Origin: Bacillus sp. BGMRC 2118
GTDB lineage: Bacteria; Bacillota; Bacilli; Bacillales; SA4
DNA length: 64,000 nt
NCBI GenBank assembly: GCA_008364785.1
Contig: VTTJ01000012.1
Location: 34,291-98,290, forward strand
Direction: 5' to 3'
The translations under genes were made by a program, and so were the position numbers. Every line of letters starts with the position of its first letter. Within the stretch, counting starts at the first letter, position 1. The notes under the pieces were generated by a model that had not been told where the DNA came from, did not search any database, and saw only the letters and a list, made by a program, of their open reading frames with translations. Below are positions 49,562 to 58,991 of this stretch, piece after piece.

Positions 49562-50647
49562 TTACATTTCACTTTTTTCTTCTACTTTTACTTCGTTATC
49601 AGAATGATACGTTTGGAAACTATCTAACAATTTTTCTAGGTGAGCTAATTGACTGTAGTATTCGAGTACCATTGACACTAGAGGAAACAGTTCTGCAACA
49701 TGTATTTGCAGTTCCTCATCCTCGATTTCGTACAATTTTAAGTACTCTTGTAGAAGCACTGAATGCTGCATATGCTCTTTTTCTTCCATTATTGGGATAT
49801 GAGACTTAATTTTCCCGACAAATTGCAATAGTAGCTGCTCATGTGCAGAAGAGAGCGTATCGAGCTCCATCCGCAATAAATGTTGAAAGTCTTCTGGCAT
49901 AAGACCAATTTCATTATCAACACGATGAAGTCGTTTTAACGTGTCATGCGCCTGATTTGTCGTTAATAACATTTGTCTGAACAATACAGTTTTCCTTGTT
50001 TTTGCAAACTGCTTCTTTTTCTTGCTAAAGCGATTATGTTCCTCTTTATAGAAAGAGAAAAGGTCCTCTAGCTTCGTCAAATTGTCCTTCATTTTTTCGA
50101 TTTCTTCTTTTAATTCAATGTGTCCTGATGCATTTCTTGTGTTAATTCGAATCCATTTAATGATTTCTTCTGTTGTATCCACAATTTTATAATATAGCTT
50201 CGTTTCATATTTAGGCGGAAGGAAAACCAAGTTTACAAGAAAGGCAGACAATACACCAAGTATAATGGATCCAAACCGAATGAGAGAAAACTCAATTGAC
50301 TCATCACTAGGCGTCTCCATTATCGCGATTACTGTAACAAGAGCGAGTGGAATCGCAGTTTCAAATTTTAATTTAATCGTAATCCCGATAACAAGCATGA
50401 CTGTAAATCCAATGATTAACGGATTACTAGAAAACAAAAAGACAAAAGCTAAGGCAAATATAGCCCCAATCATATTGGCTTGAATTTGTTCAATTAACGT
50501 CTGGTAAGAACGGTAAATTGATGGTTGTACTGCAAACGCTGCAGCAATTCCTGCAAAAGCAGGAGAGGGTAATTCTAATAAAGCGGCAATATATAAAGAC
50601 AGAGCAATGGCAATTCCCGTCTTTAAAATACGAGCTCCAATTTTCAT
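49562..50647 (-). CDS. ygaE: Aromatic acid exporter family membrane protein (YgaE-like)
   Basis: A 361-residue protein with an N-terminal half of about four or five hydrophobic segments (ILKTGIAIALSLYIAALLELPSP is typical of the ArAE_1/DUF939 group) and a long helical cytoplasmic C-terminal half. Family members resemble FUSC-type exporters of aromatic acids. The location between uppP and gltB/gsaB corresponds to ygaE of B. subtilis. AAGGATG precedes the ATG. Its upstream region contains the palindrome array at 50853-51058. Confidence 0.78.
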   Translation of the reverse strand: MKIGARILKTGIAIALSLYIAALLELPSPAFAGIAAAFAVQPSIYRSYQTLIEQIQANMIGAIFALAFVFLFSSNPLIIGFTVMLVIGITIKLKFETAIPLALVTVIAIMETPSDESIEFSLIRFGSIILGVLSAFLVNLVFLPPKYETKLYYKIVDTTEEIIKWIRINTRNASGHIELKEEIEKMKDNLTKLEDLFSFYKEEHNRFSKKKKQFAKTRKTVLFRQMLLTTNQAHDTLKRLHRVDNEIGLMPEDFQHLLRMELDTLSSAHEQLLLQFVGKIKSHIPIMEEKEHMQHSVLLQEYLKLYEIEDEELQIHVAELFPLVSMVLEYYSQLAHLEKLLDSFQTYHSDNEVKVEEKSEM

Positions 50648-50852
50648 GTTGTTGTAACATCCTTCCTACAAATCCCTACTATCATCTTATCAATTATGAC
50701 GTATTCATAAACCATATCTTAACAACAATCAGAAAAAGTGCAAGACTCAATTGCTCATAGATCATAAAAAAGGGCGTAATCATAAATCGGGGGTACAATA
50801 GAGAGGGGGATTTACATCTAAATTGAGAGTCTTACACAAAATGAGGAAGTAA

Positions 50853-51058
50853 ATTCAGGCGAATGATTTATCAATTCGGCGGGGGAATTGCTAATTCGGC
50901 CAAATTTAAAAGTTATTCGGCGAAAGGTAGAAGTATTCCGGCGAAAGTAAAAAACTTTTCGTCGACATGGCTTGGAATTCGGGCGAATGACAGATGATTT
51001 CAACGAAGATGTAGTGCTTTCGTCGTTATGATAACTAATTCAGCAACTCAAACTTCAC
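50853..51058. repeat. Array of ten phased small palindromes (20-22 bp period)
   Basis: Motifs of the type TTCG-n-CGAA recur with starts at 50853, 50874, 50894, 50915, 50935, 50957, 50977, 50998, 51018 and 51038. Intervals are 21, 20, 21, 20, 22, 20, 21, 20 and 20 bp. Examples are ATTCAGGCGAA, ATTCGGCGAA, ATTCCGGCGAA, TTTCGTCGAC, ATTCGGGCGAA and TTTCAACGAA. The sequence between motifs is not conserved. The period is close to two helical turns, which would put all motifs on one DNA face. It lies between gltB and ygaE. Confidence 0.75.
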
Positions 51059-51071
51059 GTGAGACTTTTGC

Positions 51072-51103
51072 CATCAAAAAGAACCTAGTCCGAAGACTAG
51101 ATT
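51072..51103 (-). terminator. Terminator after gltB
   Basis: On the minus strand CTAGTC and GACTAG pair around TTCG, then GTTCTTTTTG follows. It begins 11 bp after the gltB stop. Confidence 0.7.
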
Positions 51104-51113
51104 CACTTTGTTA

Positions 51114-54100
51114 TTACTCCGTCGAAACTGCTGGATCTGCTTGTTCTTTCACAGGAACCACTTGCAGGAAGTTCTTCTCAGGCTCCTGCAGAAGTGATTC
51201 AATATAGATCACTTCTTCCCATTGCTCATGATCTTTAAGCACTTGAACATATGAAGTTAATAAATCATGAACATCTTCTAAGCCCTTCTTCGAAAGATGA
51301 GTAATTGTTACTTTTGCTCCTTTTGCAAGGCGGCTTGTTAGCTTTTCCTTTGTTAAACCAACGGAAGAATCTTGACGTAAATATACAGCACCGCCAGTCA
51401 TACCGGCACAAATCCAAGGGCCAGGGTCACCGAGAACAAGACCACGACCGTTTGTCATATATTCAAACGCAAACCCTTTAATGTTAGCGTGAACTGCGAC
51501 ATTTCCATGTTCCTTCTCGCGCAAGCGAGTAGTCACTCTTCCACCGATGATCATATCTGCACCGGACAGCCTGATACCGGCACGGGCATCGGCACTTCCT
51601 TGTACGAATAATTGCCCCTTTTGTGCTCCATATCCGAAGCCTTTACCTACAGAACCATTGTAATAGTTACCGTCTTTACCTTTGGCTTTTACAATATAAA
51701 TATTACCACCGAATGATGTCTTACCAATACCATCTTGGGATCCGCCTTCAACTCGAATATCAATTCCTTCACTATTGTATGCGCCAAGTCCGTTTCCAGG
51801 TATTGAACCGTCCTTATAGTGCAGAGAAACTTTAGGTAACTTTTTATAGGAACCGTCTAAACGTCCTCTTACCCTGTGGCAAGATACACGACTTCCAAGT
51901 ACACGTTGTTCAGAAGTGACAGAGGAGAACTCCCTAGACTCTGTTAATTCACTCACATTGTTGTCTAAGTACTCAGCACCAACTGCTAAGGCTAGTTGTG
52001 ATTCTTGTTCGCGTACCGGCGCTTCTTTTTGAGTAAATTGGTCAACATCAAGTACTTTTAATAACTCACTTAAATGTAGCTGATTTTCACCTTTTATCTG
52101 TTCTAATAAGTCAGACCTGCCTACAATGTCTTGAAGATTTGTATATCCAAGGGAAGATGTAATTTCCTTCAACTCTTCTCCGAATGCTGTAAATAGATTA
52201 GTTAACCCTTGAACAGCTAAATCCAGCTGTCTTGGGACGAAACGACGTAATCCATGTTCTTTTGCTTGGGATTCTGATTCAATTTGTGTGGCAATGCCGA
52301 CATGACAGGTATCCAAATGACAACCTCGACATGTTGTGCAACCAATCGCAATCATTGACAGTGTTCCGAATCCAATACGATTAGCGCCAAGCAGCATGAC
52401 CTTCACAACATCGGCAGCACTTTTGATTCCGCCGTCTGCCCATATTTCTACATTATTTCGAATGCCTGCTTCAAGTAAAGCATTGTGAGCGGCTTTAACT
52501 CCAATTTCAACTGGAAGACCCACATGCTGCAAGGCATGAATACGTGCAGCACCTGTGCCTCCATCGAATCCACTTATCGTAATAATATCAGCACCGGCTT
52601 TTGCGATCCCAACTGCGATAGTCCCGATATTTGGGACAACAGGTACTTTTACAGAAACTTTTGCTTGATCATTTGCTGTTTTTAACTCTGTAATCATTTG
52701 AGATAAGTCTTCAATTGAATAGATATCATGGTTGTTAGATGGAGAAATCAAGTCTGACCCGATTGTTGCATTTCTTGCTTCAGCAATTTTCCTTGTCACT
52801 TTTGAACCAGGTAAGTGTCCACCTTCACCAGGCTTTGCTCCTTGGCCAATTTTAATTTCTAACAGATTAGAGGAATTCAATAGCTCCGCGTTTACACCAA
52901 ATCGACCTGATGCTACTTGTTGACCACGTGTATTCGGATATTTACCTAACATATCCTTAATTTCTCCGCCCTCACCATTCAGGCTGACCATATTCAACCG
53001 TTCAGCAGCCTCCGCATAAGCACGGAAGGCAATTTCATTTTGGGATCCAAATGACATTGAGCTTATTACAAATGGTAAGCTGTGGGTGCCAACAGATATA
53101 TCAACCTTATCTGAGGGAATCGACTTATCAGATTTTTTGAAATCAGTTAAATGACGGATCGTGATGGGAGTGGCATCCTCTTGTTCAGTCATTTTTTTAC
53201 GATACTCTTCATAAGAGCCTGTTTTGGCAACTTCTCCAATGGCTTTCCACACACGTGGGAAAATATGAAATGTCTTACCAGGTCGTGTTTGGTCGTCAGC
53301 AAAATCCAGAGCTCGCTCCATTGCATCCTGTTTTAAGTAGTCGAAATCAAAACTTAAAGACTCTGAACCAAGGAAGTTCACTATACGTAAGGCGTCTGCT
53401 ATTTTTTCATGTAAACCGATAGAAGAGAACAATCTTCCATATCCGCGAAGTTCATGAATACCTAAAGTAGAAATTACTTTTTCAAGTCCCTTATTTAATG
53501 ATTCAAATAAGTTTTGTGTAGGAGTTAGTTCCTCTGCACTGACAGTAGCAAATAATAAATACGGACTAATCACATCTGCACCAGACCCAAACGTTAAAAT
53601 TAAATCATGCAAAGATCGGACAGAGCCAGAACGTAACAAAATCGAAGCATCTCTTCTTACTTGATGTTCAATTAAATATTGATCAATCACTGACACAACT
53701 AAAAGTGGATCAAGCCAAAGTTTTTCGTTTTGGTGGGAGCTACTATCATCTAACACTAATAAAGATTTTCCATTTTGGACAGCTTCAAATGCCTCTTTAG
53801 ATAATCTGGCTAGTGCACTCTCAATTGTCTCATCCTTTGCAAAGGTAACATCGAGATAATAGAGTAGCCCTTCTTTATGAAACGTATGAACAACCTGGTC
53901 ATATGAAGGCTGAAGTATCTTTTCACTCAGAGCAAACCCATGATTTCCTTCTACTAAAACAGGGGAAGAAAGCTCTAAAAATAACTGCTTCTCTTCTTTA
54001 CGAAAAAGGGAAGGACGTTTTCCTAACATTGTTCTTGTAGAGAAGTGCTCTGTTTCACGGTCACGGTCAATGGCAGGGTTTGTCACGACAGCGACACTTT

Positions 54101-55583
54101 CTTTAATAAAATCAGCTAAGTTCCGTCTACTAGTATCAATAGCTGCAAGCGGGGCGTCATGACCTAAAGAACGGATAGGCTCTGCCCCTTTATCTGCCAT
54201 CTGTTCAACGAGCTGAATATGCTCACGATCCCAGCCAAATGCTGAATATTGATTGTTATGAACAGTTGATAGTGTAGATACAGATATGTTTTTTTCAAGA
54301 ACAGGGGCGTCTAAACGTAATCTATAATCCTTAATATCTACTTTTCCTTGAATACGTGTATATACTTCCTCTTGAAAATCTTCATATGAAAATAGCTTGA
54401 TCTGATTGTTAACATATTTTAAGCCAACCTTCTCACCAGGAGCTAGTGGTTTTGGATCATTAATAAACTCTGAAGAAGGCACAATTCCTGGCTCCGAGCT
54501 AAACAAATAGGAGTCAGTTGTCTCAAGCTGCCATAATGGACGTAAACCTAGTGAATCTAAGCTGAATACAGCTTCATCTTGATAACGAGAAATAATTCCT
54601 GCAGGTCCTTGAGAAAAATGACCCCAAGATTCTCTAACATACGTATATAAATCTTGTAGATGCTCTCGGTATGATTTAATCTCATTAATGATCGGAGGGA
54701 AAATGATATCGACTGCTTCAAATAATGTGAAATGATGTCTTGCTATCAATGTTTCTATTGTTCTATTAATATCTTGCGAATCACTCCCACCCTTTGTTAA
54801 GGGAACACCAAGCATTTCTGCTTCATCACGGAACTTCGCAATGGTATTGATTTCTCCATTATGTCCAAGGACACTGAATGGCTGAACACGGAAAAAGTTA
54901 GATAACGTATTCGTGGAATAACGGTTATGTCCAAGAGTCATTGTAGAAGCAACAAGAGGACTTGATAAGTCTTGATAATACTTTGGTAAAATATCACCAG
55001 CACCCATTACTTTGTAAACAGCATGGTAATTGCTTAATGAAGAAACATGAATAAACTCATCCTCTTCAATTTTGATTGTTAAATCAAACAATAGCTTCTC
55101 TAAGTTACCAATTGAATTGTTCGGAAGTAATGCGACTTGCCAAAATAATGGTTCTTGAGACGATGCAATAGGACCTAATGCAGTTGAGTTAGTCACATTA
55201 TCTGACTCGTACAATAATGATAAGTTCTCATTCTTAAAAAGCTGCTTTACGTGCTCTTTTACTTTGTGTTGGTCAGCTTTTTTGTCCACAAAAAAATGAC
55301 CAACAATAAATTGCTCGTCATGCACAACTGCGGCACCTATACCGTTTTTAGAAAGTTTTTCTTTCCAAAGTTCTCTTGGTATATCAATATGAATACCGAC
55401 ACCATCACCTTCTCCATTTGTGAAACCGGCACGGTGATTCATTTTGACTAATGCAGAAATACATAACTCGATATTAACTTTTGTAGGAACTTTCTGTTTC
55501 TCAATAACAGACACAATTCCACATGCATCATGTTCGTGTAAATGATAATTCTGAAAGGAGCTAGGATTCCATTTTGATTTCAT
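51114..55583 (-). CDS. gltB: Glutamate synthase large subunit
   Basis: A 1489-residue glutamate synthase large chain. The amidotransferase domain starts after a propeptide, with Cys21 in HEHDACGIVSV as the nucleophile. The FMN domain, the iron-sulfur cysteines (CTTCRGCHLDTC, near residue 1090) and the C-terminal beta-helix (about 1240-1470) are all present. It makes two glutamates from glutamine and 2-oxoglutarate. No small subunit is adjacent. ATG 55583 lies 22 nt from GGAGG; an in-frame CTG at 55595 lies 10 nt from it and could be the true start. Confidence 0.9.
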   Translation of the reverse strand: MKSKWNPSSFQNYHLHEHDACGIVSVIEKQKVPTKVNIELCISALVKMNHRAGFTNGEGDGVGIHIDIPRELWKEKLSKNGIGAAVVHDEQFIVGHFFVDKKADQHKVKEHVKQLFKNENLSLLYESDNVTNSTALGPIASSQEPLFWQVALLPNNSIGNLEKLLFDLTIKIEEDEFIHVSSLSNYHAVYKVMGAGDILPKYYQDLSSPLVASTMTLGHNRYSTNTLSNFFRVQPFSVLGHNGEINTIAKFRDEAEMLGVPLTKGGSDSQDINRTIETLIARHHFTLFEAVDIIFPPIINEIKSYREHLQDLYTYVRESWGHFSQGPAGIISRYQDEAVFSLDSLGLRPLWQLETTDSYLFSSEPGIVPSSEFINDPKPLAPGEKVGLKYVNNQIKLFSYEDFQEEVYTRIQGKVDIKDYRLRLDAPVLEKNISVSTLSTVHNNQYSAFGWDREHIQLVEQMADKGAEPIRSLGHDAPLAAIDTSRRNLADFIKESVAVVTNPAIDRDRETEHFSTRTMLGKRPSLFRKEEKQLFLELSSPVLVEGNHGFALSEKILQPSYDQVVHTFHKEGLLYYLDVTFAKDETIESALARLSKEAFEAVQNGKSLLVLDDSSSHQNEKLWLDPLLVVSVIDQYLIEHQVRRDASILLRSGSVRSLHDLILTFGSGADVISPYLLFATVSAEELTPTQNLFESLNKGLEKVISTLGIHELRGYGRLFSSIGLHEKIADALRIVNFLGSESLSFDFDYLKQDAMERALDFADDQTRPGKTFHIFPRVWKAIGEVAKTGSYEEYRKKMTEQEDATPITIRHLTDFKKSDKSIPSDKVDISVGTHSLPFVISSMSFGSQNEIAFRAYAEAAERLNMVSLNGEGGEIKDMLGKYPNTRGQQVASGRFGVNAELLNSSNLLEIKIGQGAKPGEGGHLPGSKVTRKIAEARNATIGSDLISPSNNHDIYSIEDLSQMITELKTANDQAKVSVKVPVVPNIGTIAVGIAKAGADIITISGFDGGTGAARIHALQHVGLPVEIGVKAAHNALLEAGIRNNVEIWADGGIKSAADVVKVMLLGANRIGFGTLSMIAIGCTTCRGCHLDTCHVGIATQIESESQAKEHGLRRFVPRQLDLAVQGLTNLFTAFGEELKEITSSLGYTNLQDIVGRSDLLEQIKGENQLHLSELLKVLDVDQFTQKEAPVREQESQLALAVGAEYLDNNVSELTESREFSSVTSEQRVLGSRVSCHRVRGRLDGSYKKLPKVSLHYKDGSIPGNGLGAYNSEGIDIRVEGGSQDGIGKTSFGGNIYIVKAKGKDGNYYNGSVGKGFGYGAQKGQLFVQGSADARAGIRLSGADMIIGGRVTTRLREKEHGNVAVHANIKGFAFEYMTNGRGLVLGDPGPWICAGMTGGAVYLRQDSSVGLTKEKLTSRLAKGAKVTITHLSKKGLEDVHDLLTSYVQVLKDHEQWEEVIYIESLLQEPEKNFLQVVPVKEQADPAVSTE

Positions 55584-55827
55584 TTTGTTGGCCAGACGGC
55601 CGTCACCTCCTTGGAATAGTGGAAAGCAAATCTATAGGAAAGAGATTTACAAGCATAAGGAAAAGTCTAGAGGATAATCGAAAAATTCTGAATATATACA
55701 TGGTAACAAACTTATTATGAAAATTCAATTAATATTCATATTGATGGATGTAATCATTAATATAAACTCCAAAGAAAAGGTGAGTAAAGTTGTAAAGACC
55801 AGTAATGTAAACGGTTTCAAAAGGTTA

Positions 55828-55862
55828 TAAAAAAACTAGTCACATAAATGAGACTAGTTGCA
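55828..55862 (-). terminator. Terminator after gsaB
   Basis: AACTAGTC and GACTAGTT form the stem, followed on the minus strand by TTTTTTATAA. It begins about 27 bp after the gsaB stop. Confidence 0.8.
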
Positions 55863-55888
55863 ATGTATATGTTTGTATAAATATCCAA

Positions 55889-57175
55889 TTATAATTGTTT
55901 GAATGCTTTTTCAACTGCTTGTAGAGTAAGCTCAATATCCTCTTTTGTATGGGCAGTAGTCAGGAACCAAGCCTCGTATTTAGAGGGAGCTAAATTAATA
56001 CCTTGCTCTAGCATTAGCTTAAAGAATCTTGCAAACATTTCTCCATCTGTATCTTCAGCTTGAGCATAGTTTTCAATCTTTTCGGTTGTAAAGTAAATGG
56101 TTAATGCGCCTTTTAAACGGTTAATCGTAATGGGGACATTGTAAGTGTTGGCGTGTTTTAAAATGCCCTCTTCAAGTATTGCTCCAAGCTCATCTAAATG
56201 CTCGTACACTCCATCTTGCTTTAAGACTTCTAAGCAAGCAATTCCAGACAAAATAGATGCGGGATTACCTGCCATTGTACCTGCTTGGTATGCTGGTCCT
56301 AACGGTGCTACCTGCTCCATGATTTCCTTCTTTCCACCGTATGCTCCAATTGGTAGACCACCACCAATAATTTTTCCAAGAGCTGTTAAATCAGGCTGAA
56401 CACCAAGTAAATCCTGTGCACCTCCATACATAAAACGGAATGCTGTAATAACCTCATCATAAATGACAAGTGCTCCAGCAGCATGAGCATATTCATTTAC
56501 TTGTTCGAGAAACCCTTCTTTTGGCTCAACGATACCGAAGTTACCAACAATCGGTTCAACTAATACTGCGGCAATTTGATCGCCCCATTTTTCTAGTGCT
56601 TCTCTAAATGGTTCAATGTCGTTAAAAGGAACAGTAATGACTTCCTGAGCTATACTTTTAGGAACACCAGCTGAATCTGGAGTTCCTAATGTTGAAGGTC
56701 CAGAACCGGCAGCAACGAGTACAAGGTCAGAATGCCCGTGATAACAACCTGCAAATTTAATGATTTTATCGCGCTTTGTATAGGCCCTTGCTACACGAAT
56801 TGTTGTCATGACCGCCTCTGTACCAGAGTTTACGAAACGTACCTTCTCAAGGTAAGGCATCGCTTCTTTTAGCATTTTAGCAAACTTAACTTCATGCGGA
56901 GTCGGTGTTCCGTATAAGACACCGTTCTCGGCTGCTTCCTTAATCGCATTCGTAATATGGGGATGAGCATGGCCTGTGATAATGGGACCGTACGCAGCTA
57001 AGTAATCAATATATTTATTTCCGTCTACATCCCAAAAGTAAGCACCTTTAGCACGTTCCATTACGACAGGAGCACCGCCACCAACGGCCTTGTATGAACG
57101 AGATGGGCTATTCACACCACCAACGATATGTTCAATTGCTTCTTTATGTAATTGCTCTGATTTTGTATGATTCAT
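55889..57175 (-). CDS. gsaB: Glutamate-1-semialdehyde 2,1-aminomutase (HemL-type)
   Basis: A 428-residue PLP-dependent aminomutase that forms 5-aminolevulinate for heme synthesis. The PLP lysine is in LGKIIGGGLPIGAYGG (near 267), the ligand aspartate region in VIYDEVITAFRF (near 237), and the N terminus has GGVNSPSRSYKAVGG. This is the second HemL paralogue (GsaB) of Bacillus, placed between ygaE-like genes and bcp/perR as in B. subtilis. GGAGGCAAAG precedes the ATG. It ends before the terminator at 55828. Confidence 0.9.
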   Translation of the reverse strand: MNHTKSEQLHKEAIEHIVGGVNSPSRSYKAVGGGAPVVMERAKGAYFWDVDGNKYIDYLAAYGPIITGHAHPHITNAIKEAAENGVLYGTPTPHEVKFAKMLKEAMPYLEKVRFVNSGTEAVMTTIRVARAYTKRDKIIKFAGCYHGHSDLVLVAAGSGPSTLGTPDSAGVPKSIAQEVITVPFNDIEPFREALEKWGDQIAAVLVEPIVGNFGIVEPKEGFLEQVNEYAHAAGALVIYDEVITAFRFMYGGAQDLLGVQPDLTALGKIIGGGLPIGAYGGKKEIMEQVAPLGPAYQAGTMAGNPASILSGIACLEVLKQDGVYEHLDELGAILEEGILKHANTYNVPITINRLKGALTIYFTTEKIENYAQAEDTDGEMFARFFKLMLEQGINLAPSKYEAWFLTTAHTKEDIELTLQAVEKAFKQL

Positions 57176-57331
57176 TTCTTTGCCTCCTACATTACACTTT
57201 CATACATGAATATCTTAACATGCACCATTTATAAAACAAACTGATTCAAATTTCTATTCATTACGTAACGAAATAGGTCATGTGATCACTCTAGTTAATG
57301 TAAAATGGTCTATATAAAGGAGGGAATGACT

Positions 57332-58252
57332 ATGAGATTGGAGTCAGTCGTACTTAACGTACAGGATGTCTCAAAAAGTATCGGAAAAACACCGATTATA
57401 CATAATGTTTCGTTTGATTTAATGAGAGGAGAAGTTCTAGGTTTACTTGGACCGAATGGGTCTGGTAAAACAACGATATTAAAAATGTTAGTCGGATTAC
57501 TTAAACCAACTGCTGGAACGATTAGAATAGATGGAGCAGATATTCAAAAAGCATTTGAAAAGGCAATAAAACATATTGGGGCTATAATCGAAAACCCAGA
57601 GTTATATGATTATTTATCAGGTTACGATAACTTAGTTCATTTCTCTCATATGTCTGAAAGTAGTAATCATGAACGAATTGAAGAAGTTATTAAGCTGTTA
57701 AGAATGGAAGATTACATACATGATAAAGTACGAACATACTCTCTTGGAATGAAACAACGATTAGGCCTAGGACAGGCATTACTTCATCAGCCTTCGATCT
57801 TATTGTTAGATGAACCAACAAACGGTTTAGATCCAGAAGGAATGATGGAGCTAAGGCAATTACTCGTGAAATTAGCAAAGGAACAAGGAGTAGCCGTTAT
57901 TATATCCAGTCATCAGTTAGCAGAGGTCGAGTTGATTTGTGACAGTATTTTAGTGATTAAAAATGGGAGTATTATTGAGAGAAGCAAGCTTCGTGAAGAC
58001 AGTGCGTCAACTGTACAATCCTATACCTTTAGAATAATAAACATACATGAAGCCACTCCTATTATTGAAGCGATGAATCTTCCAAACTTAACACTGGTTT
58101 CTGATGGCTTTCAGGTTGAGTTGAGTGAAAAGGAAGTAGCCAAGCTAAACAAACGTTTGATTAATCATGATATAGATGTAGTAGGAATAAAAAAGAGTGA
58201 AAAAACATTAGAAGATCGTTTTCTAAACACGCTGAAAGGAAGGTCGAAATGA
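57332..58252 (+). CDS. ABC transporter ATP-binding protein (BcrA-like)
   Basis: A 306-residue ATPase of the drug/antibiotic exporter group. Walker A is GPNGSGKTT (near 38), signature SLGMKQRLG (near 137), Walker B ILLLDEPTNGLDPEG. A C-terminal extension of about 80 residues follows, as in BcrA or YxlF types. ATG 57332 is chosen because AAGGAGGG lies 8 nt upstream; a frame start at 57305 has no site. Its last 4 bp overlap the start of the permease at 58249. That permease is broken, so this transporter is probably not working. Confidence 0.85.
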   Translation: MRLESVVLNVQDVSKSIGKTPIIHNVSFDLMRGEVLGLLGPNGSGKTTILKMLVGLLKPTAGTIRIDGADIQKAFEKAIKHIGAIIENPELYDYLSGYDNLVHFSHMSESSNHERIEEVIKLLRMEDYIHDKVRTYSLGMKQRLGLGQALLHQPSILLLDEPTNGLDPEGMMELRQLLVKLAKEQGVAVIISSHQLAEVELICDSILVIKNGSIIERSKLREDSASTVQSYTFRIINIHEATPIIEAMNLPNLTLVSDGFQVELSEKEVAKLNKRLINHDIDVVGIKKSEKTLEDRFLNTLKGRSK

Positions 58253-58940
58253 AATCATTTTATTATTTATTATCCAATGAGTTCATGAAAATTTTCAAGC
58301 GACCTGGAGTGTGGGCTTTTTTGGTGACACTGTTTGTGCTAGACATACTGCTTGCCATTTTTGTCAGACAAGTTTTTGGCCACTCGGGGAAAATGACATT
58401 TTGGGAATATATGAACATAAGCTCACGGGCACTTCTTTTTGTACAACTAATTAGCATTGTGTATGCAGGAGATATCGTATCTGGTGAGTATACAAAGGGA
58501 ACAATTAAATTTTTATTAATACGTCCATTCAAACGTTCAAAAATATTGTTGTCAAAGTTCGTAACGATTCTTCTCCTTACAATGATGTTTGCGATTCTAC
58601 AGTTTTTCTTCTCTTTTATTGCAAGCTTAGCATTGTTCAATTTATATCCATCATTGCTTTTATGCTTTCGGTTATAACGAAAAGCGGAATATTTTCTATT
58701 ACAATGACCATTCTACTGTATTATGGTTCAACCTTGTCCATTGCACTATTAGAGCATTATGAAATCGAAAAGGCAAAGTATATCTTATTTGCAAATACCA
58801 ATTTGCAGCAATATTTTGATGGAAACCCAACGTTTGATAGTATGACATTACCATTCTCGATTCTGATAATTTTCGTGCACCTTTTAGTGTTTATAGGAAT
58901 CACCTTTACTGTATTTAATAAGCGTGATATCCACGTATAA
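58249..58940 (+). pseudogene. ABC transporter permease, disrupted by a frameshift
   Basis: The first frame (58249-58677, 142 aa) starts MKSFYYLLSNEFMKIFKRPG and carries the ABC-2 permease motif VYAGDIVSGEYTKGTIKFLL, then stops early. The second frame (to 58940) contains the end, IIAFMLSVITKSGIF onward, up to FTVFNKRDIHV. The break is between about 58620 and 58660. Compared with the family, about 40 residues between these parts appear to be missing as well, so the lesion may be an out-of-frame deletion. The ATPase upstream overlaps by 4 bp. A sequencing error cannot be ruled out. Confidence 0.75.
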
Positions 58941-58991
58941 ACTTTGCATGACTCGTCCTTTTATTTCATATGTTAGGATGAGGTGGTTACT

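Noticed and set aside
49543..49809. Plus-strand open frame inside the ygaE-like gene
   Set aside because: It is antisense to a well-supported membrane protein gene and has no upstream signals.
50818..51003. Minus-strand open frame over the palindrome array
   Set aside because: It has no ribosome binding site, is rich in Arg/Ser/Phe from the repeated motif, and its reading depends on the repeat; it is not a convincing gene.
50853..51058. CRISPR array
   Set aside because: The conserved part is only about 9-11 bp, intervals are 20-22 bp, and there are no cas genes; typical repeats and spacers are each about 28-40 bp.
58249..58940. Two separate small membrane protein genes instead of a broken permease
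   Set aside because: The second frame has no ribosome binding site, and both fragments together match one ABC-2 permease.
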